A stretch of 64,000 bases of DNA from Mitsuaria sp. WAJ17 (GCF_014174515.1 NZ_JACJUG010000023.1:1-64000), one strand, 5' to 3'; positions 37,723-46,613 are shown, counted from the stretch's first letter. Translations and numbers: made by a program. The notes: a model not told the origin generated them from the letters alone.

Positions 37723-39000
37723 ATGAGCCCACGCCGCTACCTCTTGGCGCTTGCCTGCATGGCAGGCCTGATCGCCGCACTGTTCGCGGGCTTCAATGCC
37801 TGGGTCAATCCTTATCTGCTGTTCGACACCGCCCGCATTCCCGGCTTCAACGCGAAGAAGCCGGCCGTCGAGACCCGCGAGCGGCTGATGAAGAGCTACG
37901 AGGCCTTGCGCCGGCCCGCCCGCACCTTGGTCATCGGCAGCTCGCGAACGGACCTGGGCCTGGATCCCGCCGCCCCCGCCTGGCCCGAGGGGCTGCGTCC
38001 TGTCTACAACCTCAGCCTCGTCGGGTCGGGGACCGAAACGGGCTTGCGCTTCGCGCAGCACATGGTGGCCGGCCGGCCGGCGTCGGCGCCCGTGGCGGAC
38101 ACCCTGCTCGTCGGCCTGGACTTCGAGAACTTCCTTGCAGTGCCCAAGGCCGCGGGCGGCCCGTCCGCGGCGACCCTGGAACTGGAGGCGCGCCTGCTAG
38201 TGCGGCCCGACGGGCAGGTCAACGATCAGCGCATGCAGCAGGTGCTGCTGGATCATGTGGCCGGCCTCCTGTCGCTGGATGCATTGATCGACAGCACGCA
38301 CACTGTGCTGGCCAATCGCAGAGGGCCACAGCCTGACCTCGAGGGCAACGGACATCTGTCGGAGGGGCGGTTCCAGCAATGGGCGCAGGCGGACGGCTTC
38401 GCCACCCTGTTCAGGCAGAAGAATGTGCAGGCCATGCAGACGCTGGCGCACCGCGAACTGGCAGGGGTCGATGGGGCGCCGCTGGCCGAGCCCTCGAAGA
38501 TCAGGCCGCTGATCGAGTTCGCAACCCGGCACCGGATGAAGCTGGTGCTTGCACTGCAGCCTTCGCACGCCAGCCGCCTGGACCTGCTGGCGCACATGGG
38601 CCACTGGCCGGCGTACGAGCACTGGAAGCGGGCACTCTGCGCGGAAGTCAGCGCGGCGCGCGACAGCGGCAGGGATGTGAGCCTGTGGGACTTCGGCGGC
38701 TACGAGATGCCGATGCGGGAGCCCGTGCCGGCGCCTGGCGACCGGCAAAGCCGGATGCGCTGGTTCTGGGATCCGGTGCATTACAGCGCCGCGCTGGGCG
38801 ATCAGATGATCCGCACGATGTTCAGCCAGGACGGCGCCGCAGGCGACGCCAACGCGCCCATTGGCGTGCTCCTGACGCCGCAGAACCTCGATGCGCGTCT
38901 GCAGCAGGTGCGCGCCGACCAGCAGCGCTATCGCACGGAGCAGCCGGCCGCCGCGGCCGCCACCCGCCAACTGGTCTGCTCCACCAGCAAGCGCTGCTAG
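37723..39000 (+). CDS. Membrane-anchored SGNH-like protein (AlgX/DltD-type partner of MBOAT)
   Basis: A 425-residue protein with one N-terminal helix (YLLALACMAGLIAALFAGFNAWV), the rest predicted outside. SGNH-like motifs are GSSRTDLGLDP (Ser about 72) and DPVHYSAALGD (Asp/His about 349-352), with N in the Asn block (LSLVGSG region) less certain. Such single-helix SGNH proteins accompany MBOAT acyltransferases (AlgJ/AlgX, DltD, WssH partners), where they finish the transfer to the polymer. It starts 2 nt after the MBOAT stop with no clear ribosome binding site, so it depends on coupling. The C-terminal tail is Gln/Ala-rich and ends in Cys. Confidence 0.8.
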   Translation: MSPRRYLLALACMAGLIAALFAGFNAWVNPYLLFDTARIPGFNAKKPAVETRERLMKSYEALRRPARTLVIGSSRTDLGLDPAAPAWPEGLRPVYNLSLVGSGTETGLRFAQHMVAGRPASAPVADTLLVGLDFENFLAVPKAAGGPSAATLELEARLLVRPDGQVNDQRMQQVLLDHVAGLLSLDALIDSTHTVLANRRGPQPDLEGNGHLSEGRFQQWAQADGFATLFRQKNVQAMQTLAHRELAGVDGAPLAEPSKIRPLIEFATRHRMKLVLALQPSHASRLDLLAHMGHWPAYEHWKRALCAEVSAARDSGRDVSLWDFGGYEMPMREPVPAPGDRQSRMRWFWDPVHYSAALGDQMIRTMFSQDGAAGDANAPIGVLLTPQNLDARLQQVRADQQRYRTEQPAAAAATRQLVCSTSKRC

Positions 39001-39028
39001 CGGTCGATGGGCGCTCAGGCGAAGGGAT

Positions 39029-42000
39029 TCAGCCCCGCCCGCCCGCCGGCCACTCGACGACCAGGCGCTCGAATTCCTGCAGCGCCAGGGGGCGTGCAAA
39101 CAGATAGCCCTGGAAGGCATGGCAGCCCTGCTGCTGCAGGGCCTCGCGCTGAGCCTCGGTCTCCACGCCCTCGGCGATCACGTCCAGGCCCAGGCTCTCG
39201 CCCAGCTGGATCACCGCCCGCGCGATGGCCATGGCATTGGGCTCGCTGACGAGATCGCGCACGAAGCTCTGGTCGATCTTGAGCTGGTCCAGCGGCAGGC
39301 GCTTCAGGTAGGCCAGCGAGGAGTAGCCGGTGCCGAAGTCGTCCAGCGAGAAATGCAGGCCCAGGCCGCGCAGGGCCACCATCAGGGCGATGACCTTCTC
39401 CACGTTCTCGACCAGGGCGCTCTCGGTGAGCTCCAGCTTGAGCCGGTCGGTGGGCGCGCCGCTGCGCGCCAGCAACTGCTGCATGAAGCCGAGGAAGCCC
39501 TTCTGGCGGAACTGGTGGGCGCTGACGTTGACGGCCAGCGTGAGCCCCGCCATGTGCGGCTCGCGTGCCCACAGGCCCAGTTGCGCGCAGGCCTGCTGCA
39601 ACACCCATTCGCCCAACTGTGCGATCAGGCCGGTGTGCTCGGCCAGCGGAATGAAGCGCGCAGGCGAGACCCAGCCTTGCGACGGATGGTTCCAGCGCAG
39701 CAGGGCCTCGGCGCCGACGACGCGGCCCTCTTCATTGACCTGGGCCTGGTAGAAGAGCTCCAGCTGCTGGCAGTCGATGGCCTGGCGGAGGTCGGCCTCC
39801 AGGGCTGTCAGCTCGGCCATCGCCGCCTGTGTGGCGGGGTCGAAGAAGCACAGGCGGTTGCGTCCGGCGGCCTTGGCCTGGTACATGGCGTGGTCGGCAT
39901 GCTTGAGCAGGTCCTCGCTGCTGCCGGTGTCGCCGCCCCAGATCACGATGCCGATGCTGGGCGTGCTGTGGTGCTGGTGCCCATCCAGCTGATGAGGCTG
40001 GCTCAGCACGCGCAGCAACTTCTCGGCCGCCGCCTCGGCATGCAGGCCTGCCACCTGGGCGTTCTGGCCCAGGTCGTGCAGCACGACCACGAACTCGTCC
40101 CCACCCCATCGTGCGATGGTGTCCTCGCTGCGCAGGGCCGCTTGCAGCCGGCGCGCCACGCCCACGAGCACGCGGTCGCCCATGCCATGGCCCAGGGTGT
40201 CGTTGAGGGCCTTGAAGTTGTCCAGGTCGATGAAGAGTACCGCACCATGGCGGTGGTTGCGGCGGTTGATGGCGAGGGCCTGGTTGAGGCGGTCCAGCAG
40301 CAGGCGGCGGTTGGGCAGGCCGGTGAGGGAGTCGTAGAAGGCCAGCTGCTCGATCTCGGCCTCGGCCTTCTTGCGCTCGGTGATGTCGCGGGTGAGGCCG
40401 ATGAAGAGCGGCTCGCCGTCCTGCAGGATCTCGGACACCGCGAGGCTCATGGGGAAGACGCTGCCGTCCTTGCGCCGCCCGCTGACATCCCGTCCGATCC
40501 CGATCACATGCGGCACCCGCGTCTCCAGGTAACGGCGCACATGGCCTGCGTGATGCGGGCGCTCGGTCTCGGGCATCAGCAGCTCCACCCGCTGGCCCAC
40601 CAGCTCCCCCTCGCTGTAGCCGAACATGCGGCAAGCAGCCGGATTGATGGCGTCGATGCGGCCCCTGGCATCCATGGTGATCATGCCATCGACCATGTTG
40701 TCCAGGATGGCCTGGGTGTGCTGGGCTTGCGCCTGCAGCAGGGCCTCAGCCCGCTTGGCGGCGCTGATGTCCATGTGCGTACCGACCATGCGGGTGGGGC
40801 GGTGCTCGGCATCGCGCGCCATGATGCGGCCGTTGGCGTGGATCCAGACCCAATGCCCGTCGCGGTGGCGCAGCCGGTAGTCCTGGGTGTAGTGGGTCAG
40901 CTCACCGCAGAGGTAGCGCTGCAGATGCATCCGGACGACGGGGCCATCGTCCGGATGCAGGCGGTCCTCCCAGGCGCTCACATGACCTTCGATCTCATGC
41001 GGCACGTGGCCCAACATCGCGCACCAGCGCTTGTCGAAGCGGGTCTCGTTGGTGAGCAGGTTCCAGTCCCACAGGCCCAGGGCTGCACCCTCCAGGGCCA
41101 GCGCGGTGCGAGCGGCGCTGTCGCGCTCGACGCGGCGTTGCTGGCGGCGCAGCTGCTCCACTATGTGACGGCGCCGCTGGTACAGGTACAAACCCAGGGG
41201 CGCAAGAAGCGTGAGCGCCGACCCACCCAGCAGGGTGCTGAACAGCTGGCGCCGCCAGAGCCCCTCCACGCTGGCCATGGAGCGGCCGACGGCCACGTAC
41301 AGCCGCTGGTCCAGCCAGAGGCTGTCCGGCGCCACTGTGCGGGCGGCGACAAGACGCACGTCGTGACTCAAGCGGGATTCCTGCAGGTGCAGGCTGCTGG
41401 GTTGCTGGCTGCGCAGGTGCTGCTCGAGCACCGACCCGGGCCGCTCCAGCACGTTGCGATGGATCCAGGCCTCTACATGCGGCTGGACCGCGAACATGGC
41501 GCCGCTCTCGTGCGCGATGGCTGCCCAGGTGTCCTCGGAGGGCTGGACCGTGGCCAGGACCAGGGAGAAGTAGTCAGGATCCAGGCTGGCGACCAGCACA
41601 CCCTGGTAGTGGCCTTCAGCGTCGTGCAGGGTGCGCGCCAGCGCCACGCTGCGGTCGTCCAGCAGGGTCTGGAAAGGCGGGGTGATGTGGAGCAGGCCCT
41701 CCTGGGGATGCTGTCGGCTCTGGAGGAAGTAGGGGCGGTCAGCGACGTCGCGGCCCAGCAGCTCAGGCATGGAGGAGACCTGCACGCGGCCGCTGGCATC
41801 GACAACCATCAGCAGCCGCACACCGGGCATGGCCCGCGTCAGGGTCTGCAGCATGGACTCGCCGTCGGCCTGCTTGTGCTCCTTGCGCCAGTGGTCGTAT
41901 TCGGCATCCACGGTCTGCAGCGCGGCCTGGATGGCGATCAGCTGCTGGGAGACGATGCCGTCCAGTGTCTGGACCAGGCTCTGGAGCTTCTCGCCCTCGT

Positions 42001-42202
42001 GCGCACGCGCCACCTGGCGCTCGTTGCGCAGCCACAGGCCCAGCAGCAGCCACAGGCCCAGCAGCGCGAGGCACAGCCAGAGCCAGGCCAGCCAGGGCTT
42101 TTGGCGGATGCTGCCCGATTCGTCGGCCGAGCGCGCCGCGTCCTCAGGCGCCGGCCCGTCGGCCGATATCGCAGCGGAGGAAGTGGAGGACAGCATGGCC
42201 AT
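39029..42202 (-). CDS. dCACHE-like sensor PAS-PAS-GGDEF-EAL protein
   Basis: A ~1057-residue membrane protein. Helix 1 (about 30-50) and helix 2 (about 330-350) enclose an extracytoplasmic ~270-residue sensor region of Cache type (RVQVSSMPELLGRDVADRPYF). Two PAS modules (about 370-620), GGDEF (RWGGDEFVVVL, intact) and EAL (GAEALLRWNHPSQG; DDFGTGYSSLAYL, intact) follow. The ATG at 42202 is preferred because an FNR-like box at 42247-42260 would put transcription start near 42212, after the alternative GTG at 42220; the choice is uncertain by six codons. It is convergent with the acylation operon and ends 29 nt from its stop. Confidence 0.92.
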   Translation of the reverse strand: MAMLSSTSSAAISADGPAPEDAARSADESGSIRQKPWLAWLWLCLALLGLWLLLGLWLRNERQVARAHEGEKLQSLVQTLDGIVSQQLIAIQAALQTVDAEYDHWRKEHKQADGESMLQTLTRAMPGVRLLMVVDASGRVQVSSMPELLGRDVADRPYFLQSRQHPQEGLLHITPPFQTLLDDRSVALARTLHDAEGHYQGVLVASLDPDYFSLVLATVQPSEDTWAAIAHESGAMFAVQPHVEAWIHRNVLERPGSVLEQHLRSQQPSSLHLQESRLSHDVRLVAARTVAPDSLWLDQRLYVAVGRSMASVEGLWRRQLFSTLLGGSALTLLAPLGLYLYQRRRHIVEQLRRQQRRVERDSAARTALALEGAALGLWDWNLLTNETRFDKRWCAMLGHVPHEIEGHVSAWEDRLHPDDGPVVRMHLQRYLCGELTHYTQDYRLRHRDGHWVWIHANGRIMARDAEHRPTRMVGTHMDISAAKRAEALLQAQAQHTQAILDNMVDGMITMDARGRIDAINPAACRMFGYSEGELVGQRVELLMPETERPHHAGHVRRYLETRVPHVIGIGRDVSGRRKDGSVFPMSLAVSEILQDGEPLFIGLTRDITERKKAEAEIEQLAFYDSLTGLPNRRLLLDRLNQALAINRRNHRHGAVLFIDLDNFKALNDTLGHGMGDRVLVGVARRLQAALRSEDTIARWGGDEFVVVLHDLGQNAQVAGLHAEAAAEKLLRVLSQPHQLDGHQHHSTPSIGIVIWGGDTGSSEDLLKHADHAMYQAKAAGRNRLCFFDPATQAAMAELTALEADLRQAIDCQQLELFYQAQVNEEGRVVGAEALLRWNHPSQGWVSPARFIPLAEHTGLIAQLGEWVLQQACAQLGLWAREPHMAGLTLAVNVSAHQFRQKGFLGFMQQLLARSGAPTDRLKLELTESALVENVEKVIALMVALRGLGLHFSLDDFGTGYSSLAYLKRLPLDQLKIDQSFVRDLVSEPNAMAIARAVIQLGESLGLDVIAEGVETEAQREALQQQGCHAFQGYLFARPLALQEFERLVVEWPAGGRG

Positions 42203-42246
42203 GGCGCAAAACCACGGCACCTTAACGACTGCGAGCGGGTGCAGGC

Positions 42247-42260
42247 TTGATGTTGGTCAA
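42247..42260. promoter_or_regulatory. FNR/Anr-like box upstream of the second GGDEF/EAL gene
   Basis: TTGATGTTGGTCAA fits TTGAY-N4-RTCAA with outer C and G extending the dyad. It is centred ~51 nt before the ATG at 42202. If it acts at -41.5, the -10 would fall over GTTAAG (minus strand, 42226-42221), a plausible weak -10, with transcription starting near 42212. Confidence 0.55.
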
Positions 42261-42265
42261 GTTCT

Positions 42266-42297
42266 GCCTCCACCGCCGCTTCGTCAACGGTGGAGGC
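42266..42297 (-). terminator. Hairpin downstream of the M20 peptidase gene
   Basis: GCCTCCACCG (42266-42275) and CGGTGGAGGC (42288-42297) form a perfect 10-bp stem with a 12-nt loop, 25 nt beyond the peptidase stop on the minus strand. No T-run follows, so termination may be incomplete. Confidence 0.45.
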
Positions 42298-42321
42298 GCT
42301 GTCCGTGCGAGTGGTGCGCGC

Positions 42322-43797
42322 TCAGGGGTGCGCGGCCATCACCTGGGCCACGGCGGCCGTCAGGCGCTTGCCATAGGGCACATGCAGGAACTCGTTAGGA
42401 CCGTGGGCGTTGCTCTTGGGGCCCAGCACGCCGCAGACCATCATCTGCGCCTTGGGGAAGCCCTTCTGCAGCATGCCCATCAGCGGGATCGTGCCGCCCT
42501 GGCCGACGTAGCCCACCTCGGTGTTGAAGTGGGTCATGCTGGCCTCGGCCACGGCCTTGGCGAGCCAGGGCTGAAGGTCCGGCGTGTTCCAGCCGGTGGC
42601 GCCGTAGGCCCCAGCGCGGCCGTCGGGAACGAAGCTGACGCGGGCGTTGTAGGGCGCGTTGTCCTCCAGCAGGGCCTTGAGCTTGAGTGCGGCCTCATTG
42701 CCGTCGATCAGCGGAGGCAGGCGCAGCGAGAGCTTGAAGGCGGTGAAGGGGCGCAGCACATTGCCGGCATTGCTGATGGGCGGCATGCCGTCCACGCCGG
42801 TCACCGACAGCGTCGGGCGCCAGGTGCGGTTGAGCAGCACTTCCAGGGGCTCGGTGGTGACGGGCAGCACCGGACCGCCATCCGCGCCGCAGGCCCAGGG
42901 CATGCGCTTGTAGACCTCGGCGCCGAGGATGTCGGCCGTGGTCTGCGCCTGGGCGATGCGGTCCGCGGGGATGTCGCAATGGAAGTCGGCGGGCAGCAGG
43001 CGGCCGGTCTTGGCGTCCTCCAGGCGGTCCAGCAGCTGGCGCATGATGCGGAAGCTGCTGGGCGCGACGCCGGAGTTGTCGCCGCTGTGGATACCTTCGG
43101 TCAGCACTTCCACCTTCAGCGTGCCGGTCACGTTGCCGCGCAGGCTGGTGGTGAGCCAGAGGCGGTCGTAGTCGCCCGCGCCGCTGTCCAGGCAGACCAC
43201 CAGGCTGACGTTGCCCAGGCGTTCCTTGAGCAGGTCGATGTAGGCGGGCAGGTCGTAGGAGCCAGATTCCTCGCAGGTCTCGATCAGGCCCACGCAGCGC
43301 GGGCGCGGGATGCCCTGGCGGTCCAGGGCCATGATGGCGGTCAGCGAGGCGTAGATGGCATAGCCGTCATCGGCGCCGCCGCGGCCGTAGAGCTTGCCGT
43401 CCTCGTACTTGGGTGTCCAGGGGCCGAGGTCGGAGCGCCAGCCGCTGAACTCGGGCTGCTTGTCCAGATGGCCGTAGAGCAGCACCGTGTCCTCGCAGCC
43501 GGCCTTGGTGGCCGGCACTTCGAAGAAGATCACCGGCGTGCGGTCGGGGATGCGGATGACCTCCAGCTTGAGCCCCGCCACCTTCTTGCTCTCCACCCAA
43601 CTGGCCGCGTTGCGCAGCACGGTCTCGATGTGACCGTGGGCCGCCCAGTCCGCATCGAACATGGGGCTCTTGGCCGGGATGGCGATGTAGTCAGTCAGGG
43701 CGGGAACGATTTCCTCGTCCCAGACCTGGGCGGCAAACTGTCCCAGGCTGCTGGCTTCGTCGGCCTGCAGGGGCTGGTGGGGGTCACGTGCGTTCAT
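42322..43797 (-). CDS. M20 family metallopeptidase (dipeptidase-like)
   Basis: A 491-residue cytoplasmic di-zinc peptidase. Metal ligands are visible in order: His in LLYGHLDKQPEFSGW, bridging Asp in GRGGADDGYAIY, the catalytic Glu pair in ETCEESGS, Asp in CLDSGAGDYD and the late His in NAHGPNEFLHV. The lid/dimerisation domain carries GIHSGDNSGVAPSS. The family (PepV/CNDP-like) hydrolyses dipeptides or trims N-terminal residues. The start is followed by a normal N-terminus (SSLGQFAAQVWDEEIVPALTDYIAIPA). It is transcribed away from the luxR-like locus. Confidence 0.93.
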   Translation of the reverse strand: MNARDPHQPLQADEASSLGQFAAQVWDEEIVPALTDYIAIPAKSPMFDADWAAHGHIETVLRNAASWVESKKVAGLKLEVIRIPDRTPVIFFEVPATKAGCEDTVLLYGHLDKQPEFSGWRSDLGPWTPKYEDGKLYGRGGADDGYAIYASLTAIMALDRQGIPRPRCVGLIETCEESGSYDLPAYIDLLKERLGNVSLVVCLDSGAGDYDRLWLTTSLRGNVTGTLKVEVLTEGIHSGDNSGVAPSSFRIMRQLLDRLEDAKTGRLLPADFHCDIPADRIAQAQTTADILGAEVYKRMPWACGADGGPVLPVTTEPLEVLLNRTWRPTLSVTGVDGMPPISNAGNVLRPFTAFKLSLRLPPLIDGNEAALKLKALLEDNAPYNARVSFVPDGRAGAYGATGWNTPDLQPWLAKAVAEASMTHFNTEVGYVGQGGTIPLMGMLQKGFPKAQMMVCGVLGPKSNAHGPNEFLHVPYGKRLTAAVAQVMAAHP

Positions 43798-43984
43798 GGC
43801 GGTCTCCTGGCGGCTGGTGGCCGCGAGCGCGCAATTTTAAGACCCAGACACCTGCAGAAATACGCCGCTTGAAAGCGCCCGTAGGTACACGCTGTCGCGG
43901 GGCGTGCGAACCGCGGCAGCGTGCTGCGCCTGGCGCCTCCCGTCGAAGAGAGGCAGAACAAGCCTTTCCTCCGCCGGTCGCCTG

Positions 43985-44705
43985 ATGGAGCCTTGGATGT
44001 TGGACGCCAATCTGCAGGACTTGTTGAATGCTGGAGATGTCGAGGACTACAGGGCCTGCGTCGTCAGGTTCACCCAGAGCATGGACTTTGGGACGATGGA
44101 CGCCATGACGGTTCTTGACGACAGTGCCGGCAATCCTGAATTCACCCGCATTGAGAACATCAATAACCCGAGCTGGGTCAGTATCGACCCTGCATATGGA
44201 AGGCGAGATCCGGCAATGCAGCACCTCAAGCGAAGCAGTTACCCCATCGCCTGGGGTTCCACGAAGTACCGTGATCCCGCTGTTGTGGAGGGCTATGAGG
44301 TGGTTGCCAGCATGGGTTTGCGTTCCGGGATCAGCGATTGCATCGCACTGCCCTGATGGACGGCACTTCGTCCTGAGCGTCCACTCGGACAAAGACCTCG
44401 CCCCAGCATGTCCACAGTTCACGCGGGCGTTGCCCCAGCTAGAGTGGTACGCCGTCTACGCCTTGGATGCCGCTTTCAGGCTCCTGATGCCAGCTGAACG
44501 CTCCAATGTGGGCGAGTTGGCCGCTCGCGAGATTGAAGCCCTGCGCTATGCGTCTGAGGGATGGAGCAGTCGCATGTTGGCGAGCCGCTTCAATTTGGGC
44601 GAACCCATTTGTGAGCGCTGGCTAAGCGGCATCGCAGCGAAGCTTGACTGTGGAAATGTCATGCATGCTGCCCTGAAGGCTCGGCGCATCGGCATTTTCC
44701 AATAG
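43985..44705 (+). pseudogene. LuxR-family quorum-sensing regulator, frameshifted
   Basis: Two overlapping frames form one LuxR-type protein. The first (43985-44356) encodes the autoinducer-binding domain: DPAYGRRDPAMQHL and PIAWGS, then VVASMGLRSGISDCIALP, followed by a TGA. The second frame resumes at once as DGRHFVLSVHSDKDL and runs to 44705 through a LuxR helix-turn-helix (LAAREIEALRYASEGWSSRMLASRF; AKLDCGNVMHAALKARRIGIF). Deleting one C in the GCCCTGATGG run near 44350-44353 restores a continuous reading frame of about 240 codons. GC is about 53% over 44111-44220 (counted by hand), well below neighbours, so it is probably acquired DNA. No luxI lies nearby. Confidence 0.75.
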
Positions 44706-44707
44706 GT

Positions 44708-44730
44708 CTGTGCGCCTGGATCGCGCACAG
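44708..44730 (+). terminator. Hairpin after the luxR-like pseudogene
   Basis: CTGTGCGC (44708-44715) pairs with GCGCACAG (44723-44730), 8 bp with a 7-nt loop, directly after the reading frame ends. GTCTTGCGAATTTT follows, so the T-run is displaced and the terminator is only probable. Confidence 0.5.
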
Positions 44731-44747
44731 GTCTTGCGAATTTTCGC

Positions 44748-45602
44748 CTAGCGCTGCTCCATCCACACCCTCAACCTCTCAAACACCTGCTGCTGCTCCG
44801 GCTCGTTGAAGATCTCGTGGAAGAGCTTCTCGAAGCACTGGCTCTGCACAACGGCCTTGGGCGCGGCGGCGGCGAAGCGACTGGATCCGGTGGGGGAGAC
44901 GCAGCGGTCGGCGCCGGCCCACATCAGCAAGGTGGGCAGGGTCCAGTCGGCGGCGCGGGCCAGCACGGCCTCGCCGCCGCGGGCGATCATGGCGGCCAGG
45001 GTCGGCGTGATGCGGTCGTGCACCAGCGGGTCTTGTTGGTAGGCGCTGACCACGTCCTGGCTGCGCGAGATCCAGGCCGGCTTGAGGCCGTTGCCCACGG
45101 CCAGGTGCGGCACCAGGGGCAGGGTGGCGGTCAGCAGGCCCCGCTGGAAGGCGCTCATGTCCACCGCCAGGGCCGGGGAGCTGAGCACCAGGCCGTCCAG
45201 GGGCCGGAACCAGGGCGGGGGCGAGCCCGCGCCGGGCAGGCCGCCGGCCGCGAAGCGCGCGGCGATCAGGCCGCCCATGCTGTGGCCCAGCATGATGAGC
45301 GGGCCGTCTCCCAGGGTGGAATCGGCCCGTACTTCATCGATCACCAGGGCCAGGTCTTGCTCGAAGCGGCGGTCATGCGGCAGGTCGCCGCGGGCGCCGC
45401 CGGAGGCGCCATGCCCGCGCTGGTCGTGTCCGACCACATGCCAACCCCAGTGGTTCAGATGGGCCGCCACATGCTCGTAGCGGCCCACATGCTCGCCCAG
45501 GCCGTGAACGATCAGTACCGTGCCTCGGGCCGGTCCCATGCCGGTTTTGTTCCATTGCCGCCAGTGCAGGGGCACGCCATCATCAGTCTTCAGGGTTCGC
45601 AT
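44748..45602 (-). CDS. Alpha/beta hydrolase, monoacylglycerol lipase-like
   Basis: A 284-residue serine hydrolase. LIVHGLGEHVGRYEHVAAHL and GHDQRGHGASGGARGDL are typical of the Hydrolase_4 / monoglyceride lipase branch. The nucleophile elbow is LGHSMGGL (Ser about 121), the acid is Asp in WAGADRCVSP and the His is in EKLFHEIFNEPEQQQVF. No signal peptide is seen, so it is probably cytoplasmic. The ATG at 45602 is preferred over an upstream TTG at 45647. The gene is divergent from the crotonase, and the two may share a promoter region in fatty-acid metabolism. Confidence 0.88.
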   Translation of the reverse strand: MRTLKTDDGVPLHWRQWNKTGMGPARGTVLIVHGLGEHVGRYEHVAAHLNHWGWHVVGHDQRGHGASGGARGDLPHDRRFEQDLALVIDEVRADSTLGDGPLIMLGHSMGGLIAARFAAGGLPGAGSPPPWFRPLDGLVLSSPALAVDMSAFQRGLLTATLPLVPHLAVGNGLKPAWISRSQDVVSAYQQDPLVHDRITPTLAAMIARGGEAVLARAADWTLPTLLMWAGADRCVSPTGSSRFAAAAPKAVVQSQCFEKLFHEIFNEPEQQQVFERLRVWMEQR

Positions 45603-45764
45603 GCGGCGAAGTGTAGGCAGGGCAGGGGGTGGCTCTTCCTGGGGCAAGCCCTGGGAAACGTGCGCTTTGACCTAGGGGCATCTCTCCATCTTGTCACTTG
45701 TGCGATGGCCGTGCGCCGGCGGGGCGCTAGGCTTGGCGGCTTCATCGAGCTTGCAAGGATCCCC

Positions 45765-46613
45765 ATGAGCGCAGCCCACTACTTTGACCTGGACCTGCAG
45801 GAGGGCGGCGTGGCCCTGCTGACCCTCAATCAGCCTGAGCGCATGAACACCATGGCGCCGGACTTCTTTCCAGCCTTGCGCGACGCCGTGCAGCGCCTGC
45901 ATGACGAGGGTCAGACCCGGGTGCTGGTGATCGCCTCCACCGGCAAGCACTTCAGCGCCGGCATGGCGCTGCAGACCTTCGCGGGGCAGGGTGGCCTGCT
46001 GGACACCAGCGATGCGCGCGCCCGCCTCTCCTTCCAGGAGTCCCTGCGCCGCCTGATGGCCTGCTTCACGGTGCTGGACGAGGCGCGCTTCCCCGTGATC
46101 TGCGCGGTGCAGGGCGGCTGCATCGGCGGTGCCTTCGACCTGGCCGCGGCCTGCGACATCCGCCTGTGCACCGCCGACGCCTTCTTCAGCATTCAGGAAA
46201 CCACCATCGGCATGGCGGCCGACCTGGGCATCCTGCAACGTCTGCAGGGCCTGATTCCGGCCGGCATGGCCCGCCAGATGGCCTATACCGGCGAGCGGCT
46301 CGGCGCCGAGCGCGCGCTGCAGCTGGGCCTGGTCAACGCCATCGCGCCGGACGCGCCCGCGCTGCTGGAGCAGGCCCTCGCCCTGGCGCGGCAGATCGCG
46401 CTGAAGTCGCCCTTGGCCATCGCTGGCAGCAAGCTGGCGCTGAACCATGCGCGGGACCACGGCGTGTCGGCCTCGCTGCAGCAGATGAGCCTGCTGCAAA
46501 GCGCCCTCTTCGACACCGGCGAGATGGGTCGCGCCATCATGGCCTGGCAAGCCAAGCGAGAGGACGCGGGCTTTGCGGCGCTGAAACCTGTCTTCCGGCT
46601 GCCGGGCGACTGA
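45765..46613 (+). CDS. Enoyl-CoA hydratase/isomerase, dienoyl-CoA isomerase-like
   Basis: A 282-residue crotonase-fold enzyme. The oxyanion-hole segments are HFSAGMALQTF and GGCIGGAFDLAAACDIRLC. The later block SIQETTIGMAADLGILQRL has an acidic pair (Glu and Asp eight residues apart) as in ECH1, delta3,5-delta2,4-dienoyl-CoA isomerase, rather than the two Glu of a hydratase. It therefore probably isomerises dienoyl-CoA in unsaturated fatty-acid degradation. AAGGA 5 nt before ATG supports the start at 45765. A role alongside the divergent hydrolase and fadD (16 kb away) is plausible but unlinked. Confidence 0.88.
   Translation: MSAAHYFDLDLQEGGVALLTLNQPERMNTMAPDFFPALRDAVQRLHDEGQTRVLVIASTGKHFSAGMALQTFAGQGGLLDTSDARARLSFQESLRRLMACFTVLDEARFPVICAVQGGCIGGAFDLAAACDIRLCTADAFFSIQETTIGMAADLGILQRLQGLIPAGMARQMAYTGERLGAERALQLGLVNAIAPDAPALLEQALALARQIALKSPLAIAGSKLALNHARDHGVSASLQQMSLLQSALFDTGEMGRAIMAWQAKREDAGFAALKPVFRLPGD

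Noticed and set aside
34109..37780. A 1223-codon minus-strand frame opposite the FkbH and MBOAT genes
   Set aside because: Its composition is typical of a shadow frame; the plus strand has clear family motifs and gene-to-gene spacing.
38891..42250. A 1119-codon plus-strand frame opposite the second GGDEF/EAL gene
   Set aside because: It has no domain and low-complexity composition, while the minus strand encodes intact GGDEF and EAL motifs.
43798..43984. A lux box upstream of the LuxR-type pseudogene
   Set aside because: No 20-bp dyad of the ACCTG-N10-CAGGT type is present; only a stray ACCTG occurs.
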